This document shows, piece after piece, positions 35,012 to 45,550 of a DNA stretch of 64,000 nucleotides. The notes under the pieces are model-generated. The model saw nothing but the letters and a program-made list of their open reading frames with translations, ran no database searches and had not been told where the DNA came from. Origin of the DNA: an uncultured Gammaproteobacteria bacterium (GTDB lineage Bacteria > Pseudomonadota > Gammaproteobacteria > Eutrophobiales > Eutrophobiaceae). The stretch lies in NCBI GenBank assembly GCA_951812995.1, contig CATOTD010000003.1:216825-280824 (forward strand), read 5' to 3'. Both the position numbers and the translations under genes were made by a program. Within the stretch, counting starts at the first letter, position 1, and each line of letters begins with the position of its first letter.

Positions 35012-36213
35012 TGTCGGCCCACGTTAAACAACAGGCAAGATTATTATCGCCGCATCGCACGCAACATAAGTTAATAGCGGGTTATGATCTTTGGTTAATG
35101 GGACTCTCGCTATTAATACTGGGCATTGGTTTGGTGCTGGTTACGTCTGCTTCTATTTCTATTTCAGCCATAAATTTCAATGATCCATTACATTATTTTT
35201 GGCGCCAGAGCGTCGCTGCGGCAATAGGATTATTTTTGGCACTGATTATATTGAAAATACCCATGCGTTTATGGGAGATGATAAGTGTGCCGTTATTGAT
35301 CATAGCGATTATGCTGTTGCTACTTATCCTGATCCCGGGGGTGGGTCGGGAAGTCAATGGGAGTGTGCGATGGTTGCAATTGGGACCATTCGCTTTACAA
35401 GTCTCAGAACTCGTTAAGCTATGTGTTATCGCTTACCTTGCCGGCTATTTGGTGCGACATGGTGAAACTGTGCAGACGAATTTTGCTGGATTTATCAGAC
35501 CCATCGGCGTGTTGACGTTCATCTCTGGTTTGTTGTTGCTGGAACCCGATTTTGGTGCCGCTGCTGTCTTATTCGCGACTGCTTTGGGCATGTTATTTAT
35601 GGGTGGTGTGCCGTTAACGCGCTTTTGTGCATGGGTAGCGGTTGCAGTAAGTGCATTAATGACGTTGGCAATTCTTTCTCCTTATCGTATGCGGCGACTG
35701 ATGAGTTTCGCTGATCCATGGCAGGATCCTTATGATAGCGGCTTTCAATTGACACAAGCCTTGATTGCGTTTGGTCGAGGAGATTGGTTTGGTGTCGGGT
35801 TGGGCAACAGCGTACAAAAACTTTTTTACCTACCAGAGGCACACACGGATTTTATTTTCTCAGTACTGGCAGAAGAGCTTGGATTGCTCGGCAGTATTAC
35901 GATGATATTTTTATATTCATTCATTGTTTGGCGAGCATTTGTGATAGGGCATATTGCTGAACGGGCGGGGAAATTTTTTGCTGCCTATTTTGCTTATGGC
36001 ATTGGGTTAATTATCGGGGTGCAGGCTTACATAAATATGGGTGTCAATATGGGTGTGCTTCCGACCAAGGGCTTGACGCTACCGTTAATAAGTTATGGCG
36101 GCAATAGCCTGATTGTTTATTGCATGTTGTTGAGTATTCTCTTACGCATCGATTACGAAAATCGACCAACCAGCCGCAACGCAATTAAAACCAGGGTGCC
36201 CGTCCATGCGTGA
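35011..36213 (+). CDS. ftsW: Septal peptidoglycan polymerase FtsW
   Basis: SEDS-family glycosyltransferase that polymerises lipid II at the septum together with FtsI. It has 400 residues with about ten membrane helices after a cytoplasmic N-terminus of about 26 residues. Family motifs include GSVRWLQLGPFALQVSELVK and QAYINMGVNMGVLPTKGL with PLISYGGNSL. The start is ATG 35011, preceded by CTGGAGG. It overlaps murG by eight bases. Confidence 0.94.
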   Translation: MSAHVKQQARLLSPHRTQHKLIAGYDLWLMGLSLLILGIGLVLVTSASISISAINFNDPLHYFWRQSVAAAIGLFLALIILKIPMRLWEMISVPLLIIAIMLLLLILIPGVGREVNGSVRWLQLGPFALQVSELVKLCVIAYLAGYLVRHGETVQTNFAGFIRPIGVLTFISGLLLLEPDFGAAAVLFATALGMLFMGGVPLTRFCAWVAVAVSALMTLAILSPYRMRRLMSFADPWQDPYDSGFQLTQALIAFGRGDWFGVGLGNSVQKLFYLPEAHTDFIFSVLAEELGLLGSITMIFLYSFIVWRAFVIGHIAERAGKFFAAYFAYGIGLIIGVQAYINMGVNMGVLPTKGLTLPLISYGGNSLIVYCMLLSILLRIDYENRPTSRNAIKTRVPVHA

Positions 36214-37294
36214 TAAAAAAAATATTCTTATCATGGCAGGTGGGACCGGCGGACATATCTACCCGGCATTGGTTGTTGCCGATCAACTAAAAGAAAATGG
36301 ATTTAATTTATTTTGGTTGGGTACTGACAAGGGGCTGGAGGCGACTATTGTGCCTAAGCATGGTTATACATTATTAAAAATTAATGTCGCCGGGGTCAGA
36401 GGCAAAGGCATGTTGCGATTATTAATAGCCCCCGTAATGCTCTTGATCGCATTGTTGCAGGCACTGTTGCTTATGATCAAAATACGTCCAGCAGTAGCAT
36501 TGGGCATGGGCGGATTTGTCAGTGGACCGGGTGGCATGGCCGCCTGGTTAATGCGTGTCCCACTTTTGATTCATGAACAAAACGCCATCGCCGGATTGAC
36601 CAATAAAATCCTGGCACCCTTTTCTGTCTCTGTGTTGGCTGCATTTCCAGGGGCATTTAAGCCATCTGGAAAACTAACAATTACCGGCAATCCAGTGCGG
36701 GCTGACATTGCCAATTTACCCACGCCTGAAAAACGTTACAAGCGCGCGGCAAAGACCATAAAAATTCTGATACTTGGCGGCAGTCGTGGTGCCAAGGCAC
36801 TGAATGATGTTGTGCCAGAAACATTGTTGGCCTTGAGTCATGAGGGCTATCAGATTGCAGTTAAACATCAATGTGGCAAACAGCATTATGCGAGATGCAG
36901 TGCGGTTTATAAAGACAGTCGTATCAAGGCGGAAGTCATTGCCTTCATCGAAGATATGGCGGTTGCCTATGCCTGGGCCGATGTCGTTGTTTGCCGGGCC
37001 GGGGCACTGACTGTTGCTGAATTAGCGGCATGTGGTATTGCGTCTATACTGATCCCCTTTCCGTATGCTGTTGATGATCACCAGACAGAGAATGCGAATT
37101 ATCTGGCAACGCAGCACGCGGCCATCCTGATGCCAGAAGCGCAGCTTACTGTCGAAAAATTAAAAGCGGTTTTATTGCGCTTATTAAATGCCCCTGAACA
37201 GTTATTAGACATGGCTGTAAAGGCGCGGTCACTGGCAAAACCGCAAGCCGCTGACATTGTTGCAAATTCATGCCGGGCGGTGGCACATGGCTAA
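36206..37294 (+). CDS. murG: UDP-GlcNAc:lipid I GlcNAc transferase MurG
   Basis: Peripheral inner-membrane glycosyltransferase making lipid II from lipid I. It has 362 residues: [11 protein letters not shown] at residues 12-22, [23 protein letters not shown] at the start of the C-terminal donor domain and [20 protein letters not shown]. The gene overlaps ftsW and murC by eight bases each. Confidence 0.94.
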   Translation: MRDKKNILIMAGGTGGHIYPALVVADQLKENGFNLFWLGTDKGLEATIVPKHGYTLLKINVAGVRGKGMLRLLIAPVMLLIALLQALLLMIKIRPAVALGMGGFVSGPGGMAAWLMRVPLLIHEQNAIAGLTNKILAPFSVSVLAAFPGAFKPSGKLTITGNPVRADIANLPTPEKRYKRAAKTIKILILGGSRGAKALNDVVPETLLALSHEGYQIAVKHQCGKQHYARCSAVYKDSRIKAEVIAFIEDMAVAYAWADVVVCRAGALTVAELAACGIASILIPFPYAVDDHQTENANYLATQHAAILMPEAQLTVEKLKAVLLRLLNAPEQLLDMAVKARSLAKPQAADIVANSCRAVAHG

Positions 37295-38708
37295 GATGCA
37301 ATCACACATCATGGGTCGCGTTAAACATATACACTTTGTCGGCATTGGTGGTGCGGGTATGGGTGGTATAGCTGAGGTGCTTAAAAATCTTGGTTACGAG
37401 GTTAGCGGTTCAGATATTAAAGCGAATGCGATCACACAAAGACTGGTGTCGTTGGGTATACGCGTAGCGATAGGCCATGCCGCAGAAAATATTGCACAGA
37501 CCGATGTCGTTGTCATTACAAGTGCCATTAATGATGCCAACGCTGAAGTGATTGCGGCGCGACAAAACCGGATCCCGGTAGTGCGCCGTGCAGAAATGTT
37601 GGCGGAGCTTATGCGTTTTAGTCAGGGGATCGCCATTGCGGGTACGCATGGCAAAACAACGACTACCAGTCTGGTTGCAAGCGTGTTGGCAGAAGGCGGA
37701 CTGGATCCGACTTATATTATTGGTGGCTTGTTAAATAGTTCTGCTTCACACGCACGTCTGGGTAGCGGTAAATATATTGTTGCCGAAGCAGATGAAAGTG
37801 ATGCCTCATTCTTGCACTTGTACCCGATTATTGCCGTTATCACCAATATTGATGCTGATCATCTTGAGGCTTACGCCGGTAATTTCGCCAACTTGCGACA
37901 TAATTTCGTCGAGTTTTTACACCAACTTCCTTTTTATGGTCTGGCGGTTTTATGTATTGATAATGAAGGCGTGCGCAAGATACTACCCGAGGTCACTAAA
38001 CCTGTTGTGACTTATGGGGTCGATTTTGAGGCCGATTACAATGCTGAACTAATACGTCAGGAACATGCAAGAACCTGGTTCAGTATCTCACGTAAAGGCA
38101 AGCAAGACTGGTTAGAGATAGAACTGAATCTACCGGGCAAACATAATTTATTAAATGCCCTGGCATCGATTGCTGTTGCACATGAGCTCGGCGTGAGTGA
38201 TCAGGCTATCGTTCATGCCTTATGTCATTTTCAAGGAATAGCACGGCGCTGTCATGTATATGGTGATATCAGGATTAATAATTTTAATGTCACATTGATT
38301 GATGACTATGCGCATCATCCCACCGAAATAGAAGCCACGTTCTCTGCCATCAGGGGGGGGTGGCCTGCGCGCCGCCTGGTTGTGATTTACCAGCCCCACC
38401 GTTATACGCGGATGCGTGATTTATTTGAAGATTTCAGCCGCGTGCTTTCTCAGGCAGACAGTCTTTTAATGTTGGATGTTTATCCAGCGGGTGAAGCACC
38501 AATAGCCGGTGCAGATAGTCGTTCATTGTGTCGTGCGATTCGACTCAGAGGTCAGGTTGATCCGATTTTTGTCGAAGCTGGCGATCATATGCGTGATTTG
38601 CTTGCCAATGTGGTCGCGGACAATGATCTGTTACTTACATTGGGAGCGGGTGATATTGGTTCTATTGCCAAGCAACTGCATCAACATTATTCGGCAGTGA
38701 TACATTAA
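37287..38708 (+). CDS. murC: UDP-MurNAc:L-alanine ligase MurC
   Basis: First amino-acid ligase of the stem peptide. It has 473 residues from ATG 37287, which overlaps the murG stop by eight bases and fits the family start ([19 protein letters not shown]); an in-frame TTG at 37257 is unlikely. The P-loop GTHGKT is at residues 119-124, with [12 protein letters not shown] and [14 protein letters not shown] run of eight G (38353-38360) encodes part of IRGGWPARR; the frame is intact across it. Confidence 0.94.
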   Translation: MAKMQSHIMGRVKHIHFVGIGGAGMGGIAEVLKNLGYEVSGSDIKANAITQRLVSLGIRVAIGHAAENIAQTDVVVITSAINDANAEVIAARQNRIPVVRRAEMLAELMRFSQGIAIAGTHGKTTTTSLVASVLAEGGLDPTYIIGGLLNSSASHARLGSGKYIVAEADESDASFLHLYPIIAVITNIDADHLEAYAGNFANLRHNFVEFLHQLPFYGLAVLCIDNEGVRKILPEVTKPVVTYGVDFEADYNAELIRQEHARTWFSISRKGKQDWLEIELNLPGKHNLLNALASIAVAHELGVSDQAIVHALCHFQGIARRCHVYGDIRINNFNVTLIDDYAHHPTEIEATFSAIRGGWPARRLVVIYQPHRYTRMRDLFEDFSRVLSQADSLLMLDVYPAGEAPIAGADSRSLCRAIRLRGQVDPIFVEAGDHMRDLLANVVADNDLLLTLGAGDIGSIAKQLHQHYSAVIH

Positions 38709-38720
38709 AAGGGTGCGACT

Positions 38721-39671
38721 TTGCTAAGCGAACAACACAAACAGACACATTTCAATCACCGCATGTGTGAGGTCATGGATACCGCAAGCCTGCGTGGCGA
38801 ATTGCGCGTGCAAGAGCCCATGTCGCGCCACACCACCTGGAAAATCGGGGGCAATGCTGATTATTTTTATCGTCCGGCAGATATTGATGATCTATCCGTG
38901 TTCATGTCTTTACTGCCTGATGCTATGCCGGTTACCTGGGTCGGCCGGGGAAGTAATTTATTAGTCCGTGATGGTGGCATACCGGGTGTAGTCATTTCTG
39001 TCGTGGGTGTGCTTGCGGCACTTGCGGTTGTAGATGGAAATGGCCTCTCTGTCGGTGCGGGCGTGGCGTGTGTTAAAGCCGCTAGATTCGCTGCACGACA
39101 CAGTCTTGGCGGCATTGAGTACTTGATTGGCATTCCCGGCTCAATGGGTGGGGCCTTGGCGATGAATGCGGGTGCTTATGGTGGAGAGGTATGGCAAACC
39201 ATAAAACAGGTTGCAACAATCAATCGTAATGGACAGCGTAAAACATATTCGAAAACGCAATTTAAGATTGGTTACCGCAGTGTTTCACTGCCAGCAGATG
39301 AATGGTTTATCGGATGCGATATGGAGCTTGCCATAGCCGACAAACATGTTGTTTGGAAAAACATTAAAACGATACTGAACGAACGCGCTGAAGCACAACC
39401 GTTAGGGATGCTAAGCTGTGGTTCGGTATTTAGGAATCCACCAAACGATTATGCGGCAAGGCTAATAGAAACATCCGGTCTTAAAGGTGCACATATAGGT
39501 GGTGCCAGCGTCTCGGAAAAACATGCCAATTTTATTATTAACATGGGCCATGCAACAGCCACTGATCTAGAACAGTTAATTGAGCTGATTATCGAAACAG
39601 TACACGAAAAACATGCGGTCAAACTCATTCCCGAGGTCCGGGTGATGGGTGTCGCAAGGAGGGGCCAATAA
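38721..39671 (+). CDS. murB: UDP-N-acetylenolpyruvoylglucosamine reductase MurB
   Basis: FAD-dependent reductase completing UDP-MurNAc synthesis. It has up to 316 residues: HTTWKIGGNADYF and WVGRGSNLLVRDGGIPGVVI bind FAD, GIPGSMGGALAMNAGAYGGE is the central signature and the C-terminal HEKHAVKLIPEVRVMG is typical. The start is uncertain between TTG 38721 and ATG 38763 or 38775. The last base of its stop is the first base of the next ATG. Confidence 0.92.
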   Translation: MLSEQHKQTHFNHRMCEVMDTASLRGELRVQEPMSRHTTWKIGGNADYFYRPADIDDLSVFMSLLPDAMPVTWVGRGSNLLVRDGGIPGVVISVVGVLAALAVVDGNGLSVGAGVACVKAARFAARHSLGGIEYLIGIPGSMGGALAMNAGAYGGEVWQTIKQVATINRNGQRKTYSKTQFKIGYRSVSLPADEWFIGCDMELAIADKHVVWKNIKTILNERAEAQPLGMLSCGSVFRNPPNDYAARLIETSGLKGAHIGGASVSEKHANFIINMGHATATDLEQLIELIIETVHEKHAVKLIPEVRVMGVARRGQ

Positions 39672-40627
39672 TGCAATTACCCGCGTATGATGCGCATGTA
39701 TTTGGCAAGGTTGCTGTGCTGATGGGTGGGCAATCGGCGGAACGGGATATTTCGCTACAAAGTGGCGTAGCTGTAACGACAGCACTCTGTGATGCGGGTG
39801 TTGAGGCCCATGCCATTGATCTTGATAAGAACACTTTGCCTCGGTTAGTAGATGAAAAATTTGATCGGGTGTTCATTGCACTACATGGTCGTGGCGGAGA
39901 AGATGGGGCAATCCAAGGCGCGCTTGAAACAATGGGTTTGCCTTATACCGGTAGTGGTGTCTTAGGCTCTGCATTGGCAATGGACAAGATCAGAAGCAAG
40001 TCGCTTTGGCATGATGCTGGACTGGCAACGCCCGTCGCTATTGAACTAGCAGCTACCAGTCTATGGGACAAGATAGCAGCGCAATTAGGGCTGCCCATCA
40101 TGGTCAAGCCAGTCAGAGAAGGTTCTAGTCTTGGTGCGAGCAAAGTGACCGAAGCTAAAGATTTACCATCGGCATGGAGACAAGCAGCACAATATGATGA
40201 TCGGGTGATGGCTGAGAGCTGGATTGAAGGTAATGAATATACGATACCCATACTAAACGATGTCGTGTTACCAGTGATCAAACTTGCAACAACACGCGAT
40301 TTTTATGATTACCAGGCAAAATATAAGGACAACAACACGGACTATATTTGCCCCTGTGGTCTTGATGCGACGTTTGAAAAAACATTGGGCGAGTTGTCTT
40401 TAAAAGCGTGCCAATGTTTGGGGATCAGTGGTTGGGCCAGGGTTGATGCCATGATTGATGCTTCCAACCAAGTATGGTTAATCGAAGTCAATACGGTACC
40501 AGGCATGACAAGTCACAGTCTGGTGCCCATGTCTGCCAGGCAAGTTGACATCTCTTTTGAGCAATTGGTTATGCAAATATTGGCCACAAGCAGTGTTATG
40601 CCGACTGTCATGAGATCACAAAACTAA
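39671..40627 (+). CDS. ddl: D-alanine--D-alanine ligase
   Basis: ATP-grasp ligase providing D-Ala-D-Ala for MurF. It has 318 residues with AVLMGGQSAERDISLQSG near the start, LHGRGGEDGAIQGALE, VKPVREGSSLGASKV and the C-terminal WLIEVNTVPGMTSHSLVP. Its position between murB and ftsQ fits DdlB. It overlaps both neighbours by one base. Confidence 0.93.
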   Translation: MQLPAYDAHVFGKVAVLMGGQSAERDISLQSGVAVTTALCDAGVEAHAIDLDKNTLPRLVDEKFDRVFIALHGRGGEDGAIQGALETMGLPYTGSGVLGSALAMDKIRSKSLWHDAGLATPVAIELAATSLWDKIAAQLGLPIMVKPVREGSSLGASKVTEAKDLPSAWRQAAQYDDRVMAESWIEGNEYTIPILNDVVLPVIKLATTRDFYDYQAKYKDNNTDYICPCGLDATFEKTLGELSLKACQCLGISGWARVDAMIDASNQVWLIEVNTVPGMTSHSLVPMSARQVDISFEQLVMQILATSSVMPTVMRSQN

Positions 40628-41409
40628 TGGCTGTTGAAATGACGATTGATCTGGATAAGGTGCGTTGCGATACGCTTACCAGCCCGCATTCCTCTGGCGC
40701 AAGACTATTTGGCAGTGTCTTTGTTTTAGTGCTTATCGGATTTGTATTATGGGGTGGGATGCACTTATCAAAACCGCATACCTTACCCATCAGGCAAGTA
40801 AGGGTTGAGGGAAATTTTACGCATCTATCACCTGTAGATTTACAGCGACTTGTCACAGATCAGGTAAGAGGTGGTTTTTTCAATCTGGATGTGGACGCAG
40901 TGCGACTTGCTTTATTGGAGGAGCCTTGGGTGAGTGATGTTATTGTCAAGCGTATCTGGCCCGATGCCTTGCGCGTCATTGTGATTGAACAGGTTCCTGT
41001 TGTTCGTTGGGGTGATGCGGGATTATTAAATGCCGCTGGTGAATTTTTTGCGCCCGAAGCTGCAACCCTTGCTTTAGCGCTGCCACTGTTATCCGGCCCG
41101 GACGGTACTGAAAATAGTATATTGGCACGTTTTAATACTATGCAAGAACGTGTTCAGTCTATTGGCTTAAGTATAGATTCGCTCACCTTGGATGCAAGAC
41201 GATCATGGTCATTGCAATTTAAAGGTGGCATCAAGGTCATTCTTGGTCGGCACTATTTTGAAGAGCGGTTTAATCGGGTTTTGACATTGATACCGATAAC
41301 CCTATCAGGCCGCGTTGATCAGGCCGTATTAATAGACATGCGTTATACAAACGGGTTTTCCATACTATGGAAAAATAAGATTAATCATCTTGTAAAAACT
41401 ACCAGGTAG
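40627..41409 (+). CDS. ftsQ: Cell division protein FtsQ
   Basis: Bitopic division protein that recruits FtsB/FtsL to the divisome. It has 260 residues: a cytoplasmic N-terminus, one membrane helix (about residues 30-50), a POTRA domain beginning IRQVRVEGNFTHLSP and the beta domain with LDARRSWSLQFKGG. The order ddl-ftsQ-ftsA-ftsZ is the usual gammaproteobacterial one. Confidence 0.9.
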   Translation: MAVEMTIDLDKVRCDTLTSPHSSGARLFGSVFVLVLIGFVLWGGMHLSKPHTLPIRQVRVEGNFTHLSPVDLQRLVTDQVRGGFFNLDVDAVRLALLEEPWVSDVIVKRIWPDALRVIVIEQVPVVRWGDAGLLNAAGEFFAPEAATLALALPLLSGPDGTENSILARFNTMQERVQSIGLSIDSLTLDARRSWSLQFKGGIKVILGRHYFEERFNRVLTLIPITLSGRVDQAVLIDMRYTNGFSILWKNKINHLVKTTR

Positions 41410-41415
41410 TTGGAT

Positions 41416-42639
41416 ATGGTTAAAAAAGCAGAGAAAAATCTAATTGTCGGACTGGATATTGGTACATCCAAGGTGGTTGCTATCGTAGGCGAAGTCTCGG
41501 CTGATAATGAGATTGAAATAATTGGCATAGGTTCTAATCAGTCCCGCGGTTTAAAAAAAGGCGTGATCGTCAATATTGAATCAACAGTTTATTCAATACA
41601 AAGAGCGATTGAAGAAGCTGAATTGATGGCTGGTTGCGAGATCCATTCTGTTTATACAGGCGTTGCAGGAAGCCATATACGCAGTTTTAATTCGCATGGC
41701 ATCGTGGCCATACGCGATAACGAAGTGACGCATGGTGATGTTGATCGCGTTATTGAAGCGGCCAAGGCGATTGTAATTCCGACTGATCAAGACACACTGC
41801 ATATATTGCCACAGGAATTCATTATCGATAATCAGGAAGGCATTAAAGAGCCTATCGGCATGTCTGGTGTCAGGCTTGAAACCAGAATACACATGGTTAC
41901 GGGTGCCGTAAGTGCCGTACAAAATATCGGCAAGTGTGTGCGTCGCTGTGGTTTGGAAGTGGACAATATTATCTTGGAACAGTTGGCCTCAAGCTATTCG
42001 GTCTTGACTGAAGATGAAAAAGAACTTGGCGTTTGTATGATTGATATTGGTGGTGGCACGACTGATATTGCTATTTTTACTGAGGGTGCTATTTATCATA
42101 CAGCGGTTATTCCTATCGCGGGTGATCAGGTTACCAATGATATTGCGGTTGCGTTACGTACACCAACGCAGCATGCAGAAGATATCAAGGTTCAATATGC
42201 CTGTGCATTGACGCAACTCGCCAACCATGAGGAAAGCATAGAAGTACAGAGCGTGAGTGGTCGGCCTGCACGCCGACTCTCACGCCAGACCCTAGCCGAG
42301 GTTGTGCAACCACGGTATGAAGAATTATTCACCCTCGTGCAGTCTGAATTAACGCGCAGTGGTTATGAAGGATTCATTGCCGCCGGTATCGTGCTGACGG
42401 GCGGTAGTTCGAAGATGGAAGGCGTTACCGAATTGGCCGAAGAAATATTTCACATGCCCGTTCGCCTCGGTATACCGCAATACGTCTCAGGTTTATCAGA
42501 TGTTGTCAAAAGTCCAATTTACGCAACCGGTGTGGGGTTGTTGATATTTGGAAAAAATCAGAGTCAGGAAAGTAATACGCGGCTTCATATTAAGGGTGGC
42601 GTGAGGAGTGTTTTAGAAAGAATGAAGAGTTGGTTCTAG
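41416..42639 (+). CDS. ftsA: Cell division protein FtsA
   Basis: Actin-like protein anchoring the FtsZ ring to the membrane. It has 407 residues from ATG 41416, six bases after the ftsQ stop; TTG 41410 is an alternative. Actin-fold motifs are VGLDIGTSKVVAIVGEV and CMIDIGGGTTDIAIF with GIVLTGGSSKMEGV. The C-terminal amphipathic membrane-targeting helix is visible as SVLERMKSWF. Confidence 0.94.
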   Translation: MVKKAEKNLIVGLDIGTSKVVAIVGEVSADNEIEIIGIGSNQSRGLKKGVIVNIESTVYSIQRAIEEAELMAGCEIHSVYTGVAGSHIRSFNSHGIVAIRDNEVTHGDVDRVIEAAKAIVIPTDQDTLHILPQEFIIDNQEGIKEPIGMSGVRLETRIHMVTGAVSAVQNIGKCVRRCGLEVDNIILEQLASSYSVLTEDEKELGVCMIDIGGGTTDIAIFTEGAIYHTAVIPIAGDQVTNDIAVALRTPTQHAEDIKVQYACALTQLANHEESIEVQSVSGRPARRLSRQTLAEVVQPRYEELFTLVQSELTRSGYEGFIAAGIVLTGGSSKMEGVTELAEEIFHMPVRLGIPQYVSGLSDVVKSPIYATGVGLLIFGKNQSQESNTRLHIKGGVRSVLERMKSWF

Positions 42640-42697
42640 GGCACTTTAAATGGATCTGATTAAGTTAGCGGTTTCTGCGACACAGGGAGATGTCGCT

Positions 42698-42775
42698 AAA
42701 ATCAATGATTGCCAAGTATGTTAGATAGCAAGGCATTGATTTTGTAAGAAAAGAAAAATCGTATTTTTTCTTTTC
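42698..42775 (+). promoter_or_regulatory. Two hairpins in the ftsA-ftsZ gap
   Basis: The 213-base gap before ftsZ holds two perfect inverted repeats. AAAATCAATG (42698-42707) pairs with CATTGATTTT (42734-42743), and GAAAAGAAAAA (42748-42758) pairs with TTTTTCTTTTC (42765-42775). They could form a leader structure, an attenuator or an RNA processing signal controlling the FtsZ to FtsA ratio. Stems are AT-rich. No clear promoter boxes were identified. Confidence 0.45.
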
Positions 42776-42852
42776 ATGCGCTGAGAAGTTCAGGATGGGC
42801 TTATGCAGAGTATTTTTAATTATTAACTATAGGCGATGCAGGAGGTTAAAAC

Positions 42853-43989
42853 ATGTTTGAATTAGTAGATGCAACGAATCCGACGGCGATTATAAAAGTA
42901 ATAGGTGTCGGTGGTGGTGGTGGCAATGCGTTACAGCATATGCTGGCGGCTAATATGGAAGGTGTTGAATTTATTTGTGCGAATACAGATTCACAGGCAC
43001 TAAAAAATTCAAATGCAAAAACTGTTTTGCAATTAGGCAGTAATATGACCAAAGGCTTAGGCGCAGGTGCTGATCCAGAAGTTGGGCGGCAAGCCGCATT
43101 GGAAGATCGTGATCGATTGATGGATGTGCTTGAAGGTTCTGATATGGTTTTTATTACAGCAGGCATGGGGGGTGGTACTGGTACTGGTGCCGCACCGATA
43201 GTAGCGCAGGTTGCTAAAGAAATGGGTATCTTGACGGTTGCTGTCGTGACAAGACCGTTTGTCTTTGAGGGTAAAAAACGTGCGGAAATTGCAAATAAAG
43301 GCATCACTGAATTAAGCCAATTTGTTGATTCGTTGATTACAATACCCAATGAAAAATTACGTAGCGTACTTGGTCAAGATGTCAGTTTGCTGAATGCCTT
43401 TGGGGCGGCCAATGATGTTTTATTGGGCGCGGTTCAAGGTATTGCGGAATTGATAACCCATCCCGGTCTTATCAATGTGGATTTTGCTGATGTTAGAACA
43501 GTGATGTCGGAAATGGGTATGGCGATGATGGGGTCCGGTAAGGCGCAAGGTGAAGAACGCGCAAAAGTAGCGGCTGAAGCGGCTATATCAAGCCCATTAT
43601 TGGAAGATGTCAATCTATCTGGTGCCAGGGGCATCTTAGTCAATATTACTGCCGGCAAAGATCTGTCTATAGGCGAGTTTGATGAGGTCGGTACTGCCGT
43701 GAAAGCATTTGCCGCTGAAAACGCAACAATCGTTGTGGGTACGGTTATCGACCCGGAGATGTCTGGTGATATCAGGGTCACAATAGTCGCCACTGGATTA
43801 GGCAATATTGCTAAAGAAGAGGCATCTCGCGTAAAAGTGGTGCAAAATAACGGTGTAAATATTAATTACAAGGATCTTGAACGTCCTACGGTAATGCGCA
43901 ATCAGACTACGGTGCGTGAGGAAGGCACGGTTTCAGACAATGCGGATTACCTTGACATACCCGCATTTTTGAGGAGGCAGGCAGACTAA
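42853..43989 (+). CDS. ftsZ: Cell division protein FtsZ
   Basis: Tubulin-like GTPase forming the division ring. It has 378 residues, with the GTP-binding signature GGGTGTGAAP at about 106-115, NTDSQALKNS, and a C-terminal conserved peptide YLDIPAFLRRQAD that binds FtsA and other partners. It has a strong AGGAGGT ribosome site seven bases upstream of ATG 42853, the best in the cluster, in line with the high FtsZ level cells need. It is separated from ftsA by a structured 213-base gap. Confidence 0.96.
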   Translation: MFELVDATNPTAIIKVIGVGGGGGNALQHMLAANMEGVEFICANTDSQALKNSNAKTVLQLGSNMTKGLGAGADPEVGRQAALEDRDRLMDVLEGSDMVFITAGMGGGTGTGAAPIVAQVAKEMGILTVAVVTRPFVFEGKKRAEIANKGITELSQFVDSLITIPNEKLRSVLGQDVSLLNAFGAANDVLLGAVQGIAELITHPGLINVDFADVRTVMSEMGMAMMGSGKAQGEERAKVAAEAAISSPLLEDVNLSGARGILVNITAGKDLSIGEFDEVGTAVKAFAAENATIVVGTVIDPEMSGDIRVTIVATGLGNIAKEEASRVKVVQNNGVNINYKDLERPTVMRNQTTVREEGTVSDNADYLDIPAFLRRQAD

Positions 43990-44139
43990 ATATAGCTTGT
44001 GCGCGATATAATGGTATAGTAGGTTCTGATAATCGGGGGATTCTGAATAGGCCACTACGCTTTTAAAATAATTGCCTATATGCTACAAATAGATAAGAAT
44101 AAAAACTCCCTACACAAGAGTTAAATTTAATCAATAGGA

Positions 44140-45051
44140 ATGATAAGGCAACGCACATTAAAAAACGTCATCAGGGCTACTGGAGTCGGTCTGCATACGG
44201 GCAAAAAGGTTTTTTTGACTTTAAGACCTGCGCCTGCAAATTCAGGTATTAAATTCCGGCGTGTTGATTTGAAGCCCGCAGTAGAAATTCCTGCTCATCC
44301 TGAATGTATTGGTGATACCCGTCTTTCAACTACATTAGTTAAAGATAATGTACGGGTTTCAACCACTGAGCACTTGCTTTCAGCCTTGGCAGGTTTTGGT
44401 ATTGATAATGCCTATATTGACCTAAGTGCTGATGAAGTACCTATAATGGATGGCAGTGCCGGACCGTTTGTTTTTTTAATACAATCCGCTGGTGTAGAAG
44501 AGCAAAATTCACCTAAACAATTCTTGAAAATAAAAAAGAAGGTGCGTGTCGAACAGGATGGTAAATGGGCTATGTTCGAGCCTTTTGATGGTTTTAAAGT
44601 TGGATTTACAATTGAATTTGATCATCCTGTATTCAATGATGATAATTGTCACGCAGAGATAGATTTTTCGACGACCTCTTTTGTTAAAGAAGTCAGCCGA
44701 GCACGTACTTTCGGTTTTATGCGGGATGTAGAATTATTACGCGAAAAAAAATTAGCTTTGGGGGGCAGTCTGGATAATGCTATTGTTGTAGATGACTACC
44801 GCATCCTGAATAAAGATGGTCTAAGGTACGAAGATGAATGTGTAAAACACAAAATACTGGATGCGATTGGCGACTTATATTTACTTGGTCATAGTTTGAT
44901 TGGCTCATTTAAGGGATTTAAATCTGGACACGCGCTCAACAATGCACTATTGCGTGAATTACTTGCCAGTAAAGATTCATGGAGTTTGGTAACTTTTGAA
45001 GATGAGCACAAGGCACCGATTTCATTTATGCAGGTGATGCCTGTAAATTAA
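44140..45051 (+). CDS. lpxC: UDP-3-O-acyl-N-acetylglucosamine deacetylase LpxC
   Basis: Zinc hydrolase for the committed step of lipid A synthesis, confirming a Gram-negative envelope. It has 303 residues. Zinc ligands are visible at H78 (TTEHLLSAL), H237 and D241 (HKILDAIGD). It starts [20 protein letters not shown], as usual. It is downstream of ftsZ by 150 bases; a TATAAT at about 44011 may belong to its own promoter. It converges on dciA with a four-base overlap of stop ends. Confidence 0.95.
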   Translation: MIRQRTLKNVIRATGVGLHTGKKVFLTLRPAPANSGIKFRRVDLKPAVEIPAHPECIGDTRLSTTLVKDNVRVSTTEHLLSALAGFGIDNAYIDLSADEVPIMDGSAGPFVFLIQSAGVEEQNSPKQFLKIKKKVRVEQDGKWAMFEPFDGFKVGFTIEFDHPVFNDDNCHAEIDFSTTSFVKEVSRARTFGFMRDVELLREKKLALGGSLDNAIVVDDYRILNKDGLRYEDECVKHKILDAIGDLYLLGHSLIGSFKGFKSGHALNNALLRELLASKDSWSLVTFEDEHKAPISFMQVMPVN

Positions 45052-45512
45052 TGTTTTTCCAAGCTATTTTTAGACAATTTTAAAAAACATTCGCGCAATT
45101 CAGGATCACTAAAATTATTTGCAGCATTATTAAGAAACCGCGCAGTATTATCTGATAGATAGCGTGGTTTACTATTTTCAACAGGTTTTATAGGGGTGGC
45201 TTTATTAAGTTTAATCCGGATTGTTTTAATCGAAATGTCATTTAGTTGATTATTTAAGATGCCAAGAATATTTGGAATATTATAACGAAGTCGGGTGGCC
45301 CAGGCAGATGAGTTGGTTAATAAAATCGCGCTATCCGCGTTTAGATTAGCGAGTTCAAATTTATTTTGTAGGGATGGGTCAAGCTGTTGCTTTAATTGGC
45401 GATCAATGTCCTGGATAAAAGTCATTTTTTTATACAAAGTAGCAAATGAACAATGTTTATTGTTTAATAAATTGTGGATTGACACGCATTTATTCTTATT
45501 ATCAGCGTTCAT
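45048..45512 (-). CDS. dciA: DUF721 protein, DciA-like helicase-loading factor
   Basis: A 154-residue DUF721 protein. DciA is the ancestral loader of the replicative helicase DnaB in bacteria lacking DnaC. The domain is seen as [20 protein letters not shown] (about residues 64-83) after an N-terminal region with [17 protein letters not shown]; the tail is divergent. The place between lpxC and the M23 peptidase gene upstream of secA is typical for Gammaproteobacteria. It is divergent from the peptidase gene with 38 bases between start codons. Confidence 0.75.
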   Translation of the reverse strand: MNADNKNKCVSIHNLLNNKHCSFATLYKKMTFIQDIDRQLKQQLDPSLQNKFELANLNADSAILLTNSSAWATRLRYNIPNILGILNNQLNDISIKTIRIKLNKATPIKPVENSKPRYLSDNTARFLNNAANNFSDPELRECFLKLSKNSLEKH

Positions 45513-45550
45513 TTAGCCAACGATTATAAATTCAAATTTGACACAATTAT

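Noticed and set aside
38353..38360. G8 tract in murC as a phase-variation switch
   Set aside because: murC is essential and the frame is intact; the run is probably incidental.
39943..40281. Minus-strand open frame inside ddl
   Set aside because: Shadow of a well-supported gene.
43434..43805. Minus-strand open frame inside ftsZ
   Set aside because: Composition-driven shadow of ftsZ.
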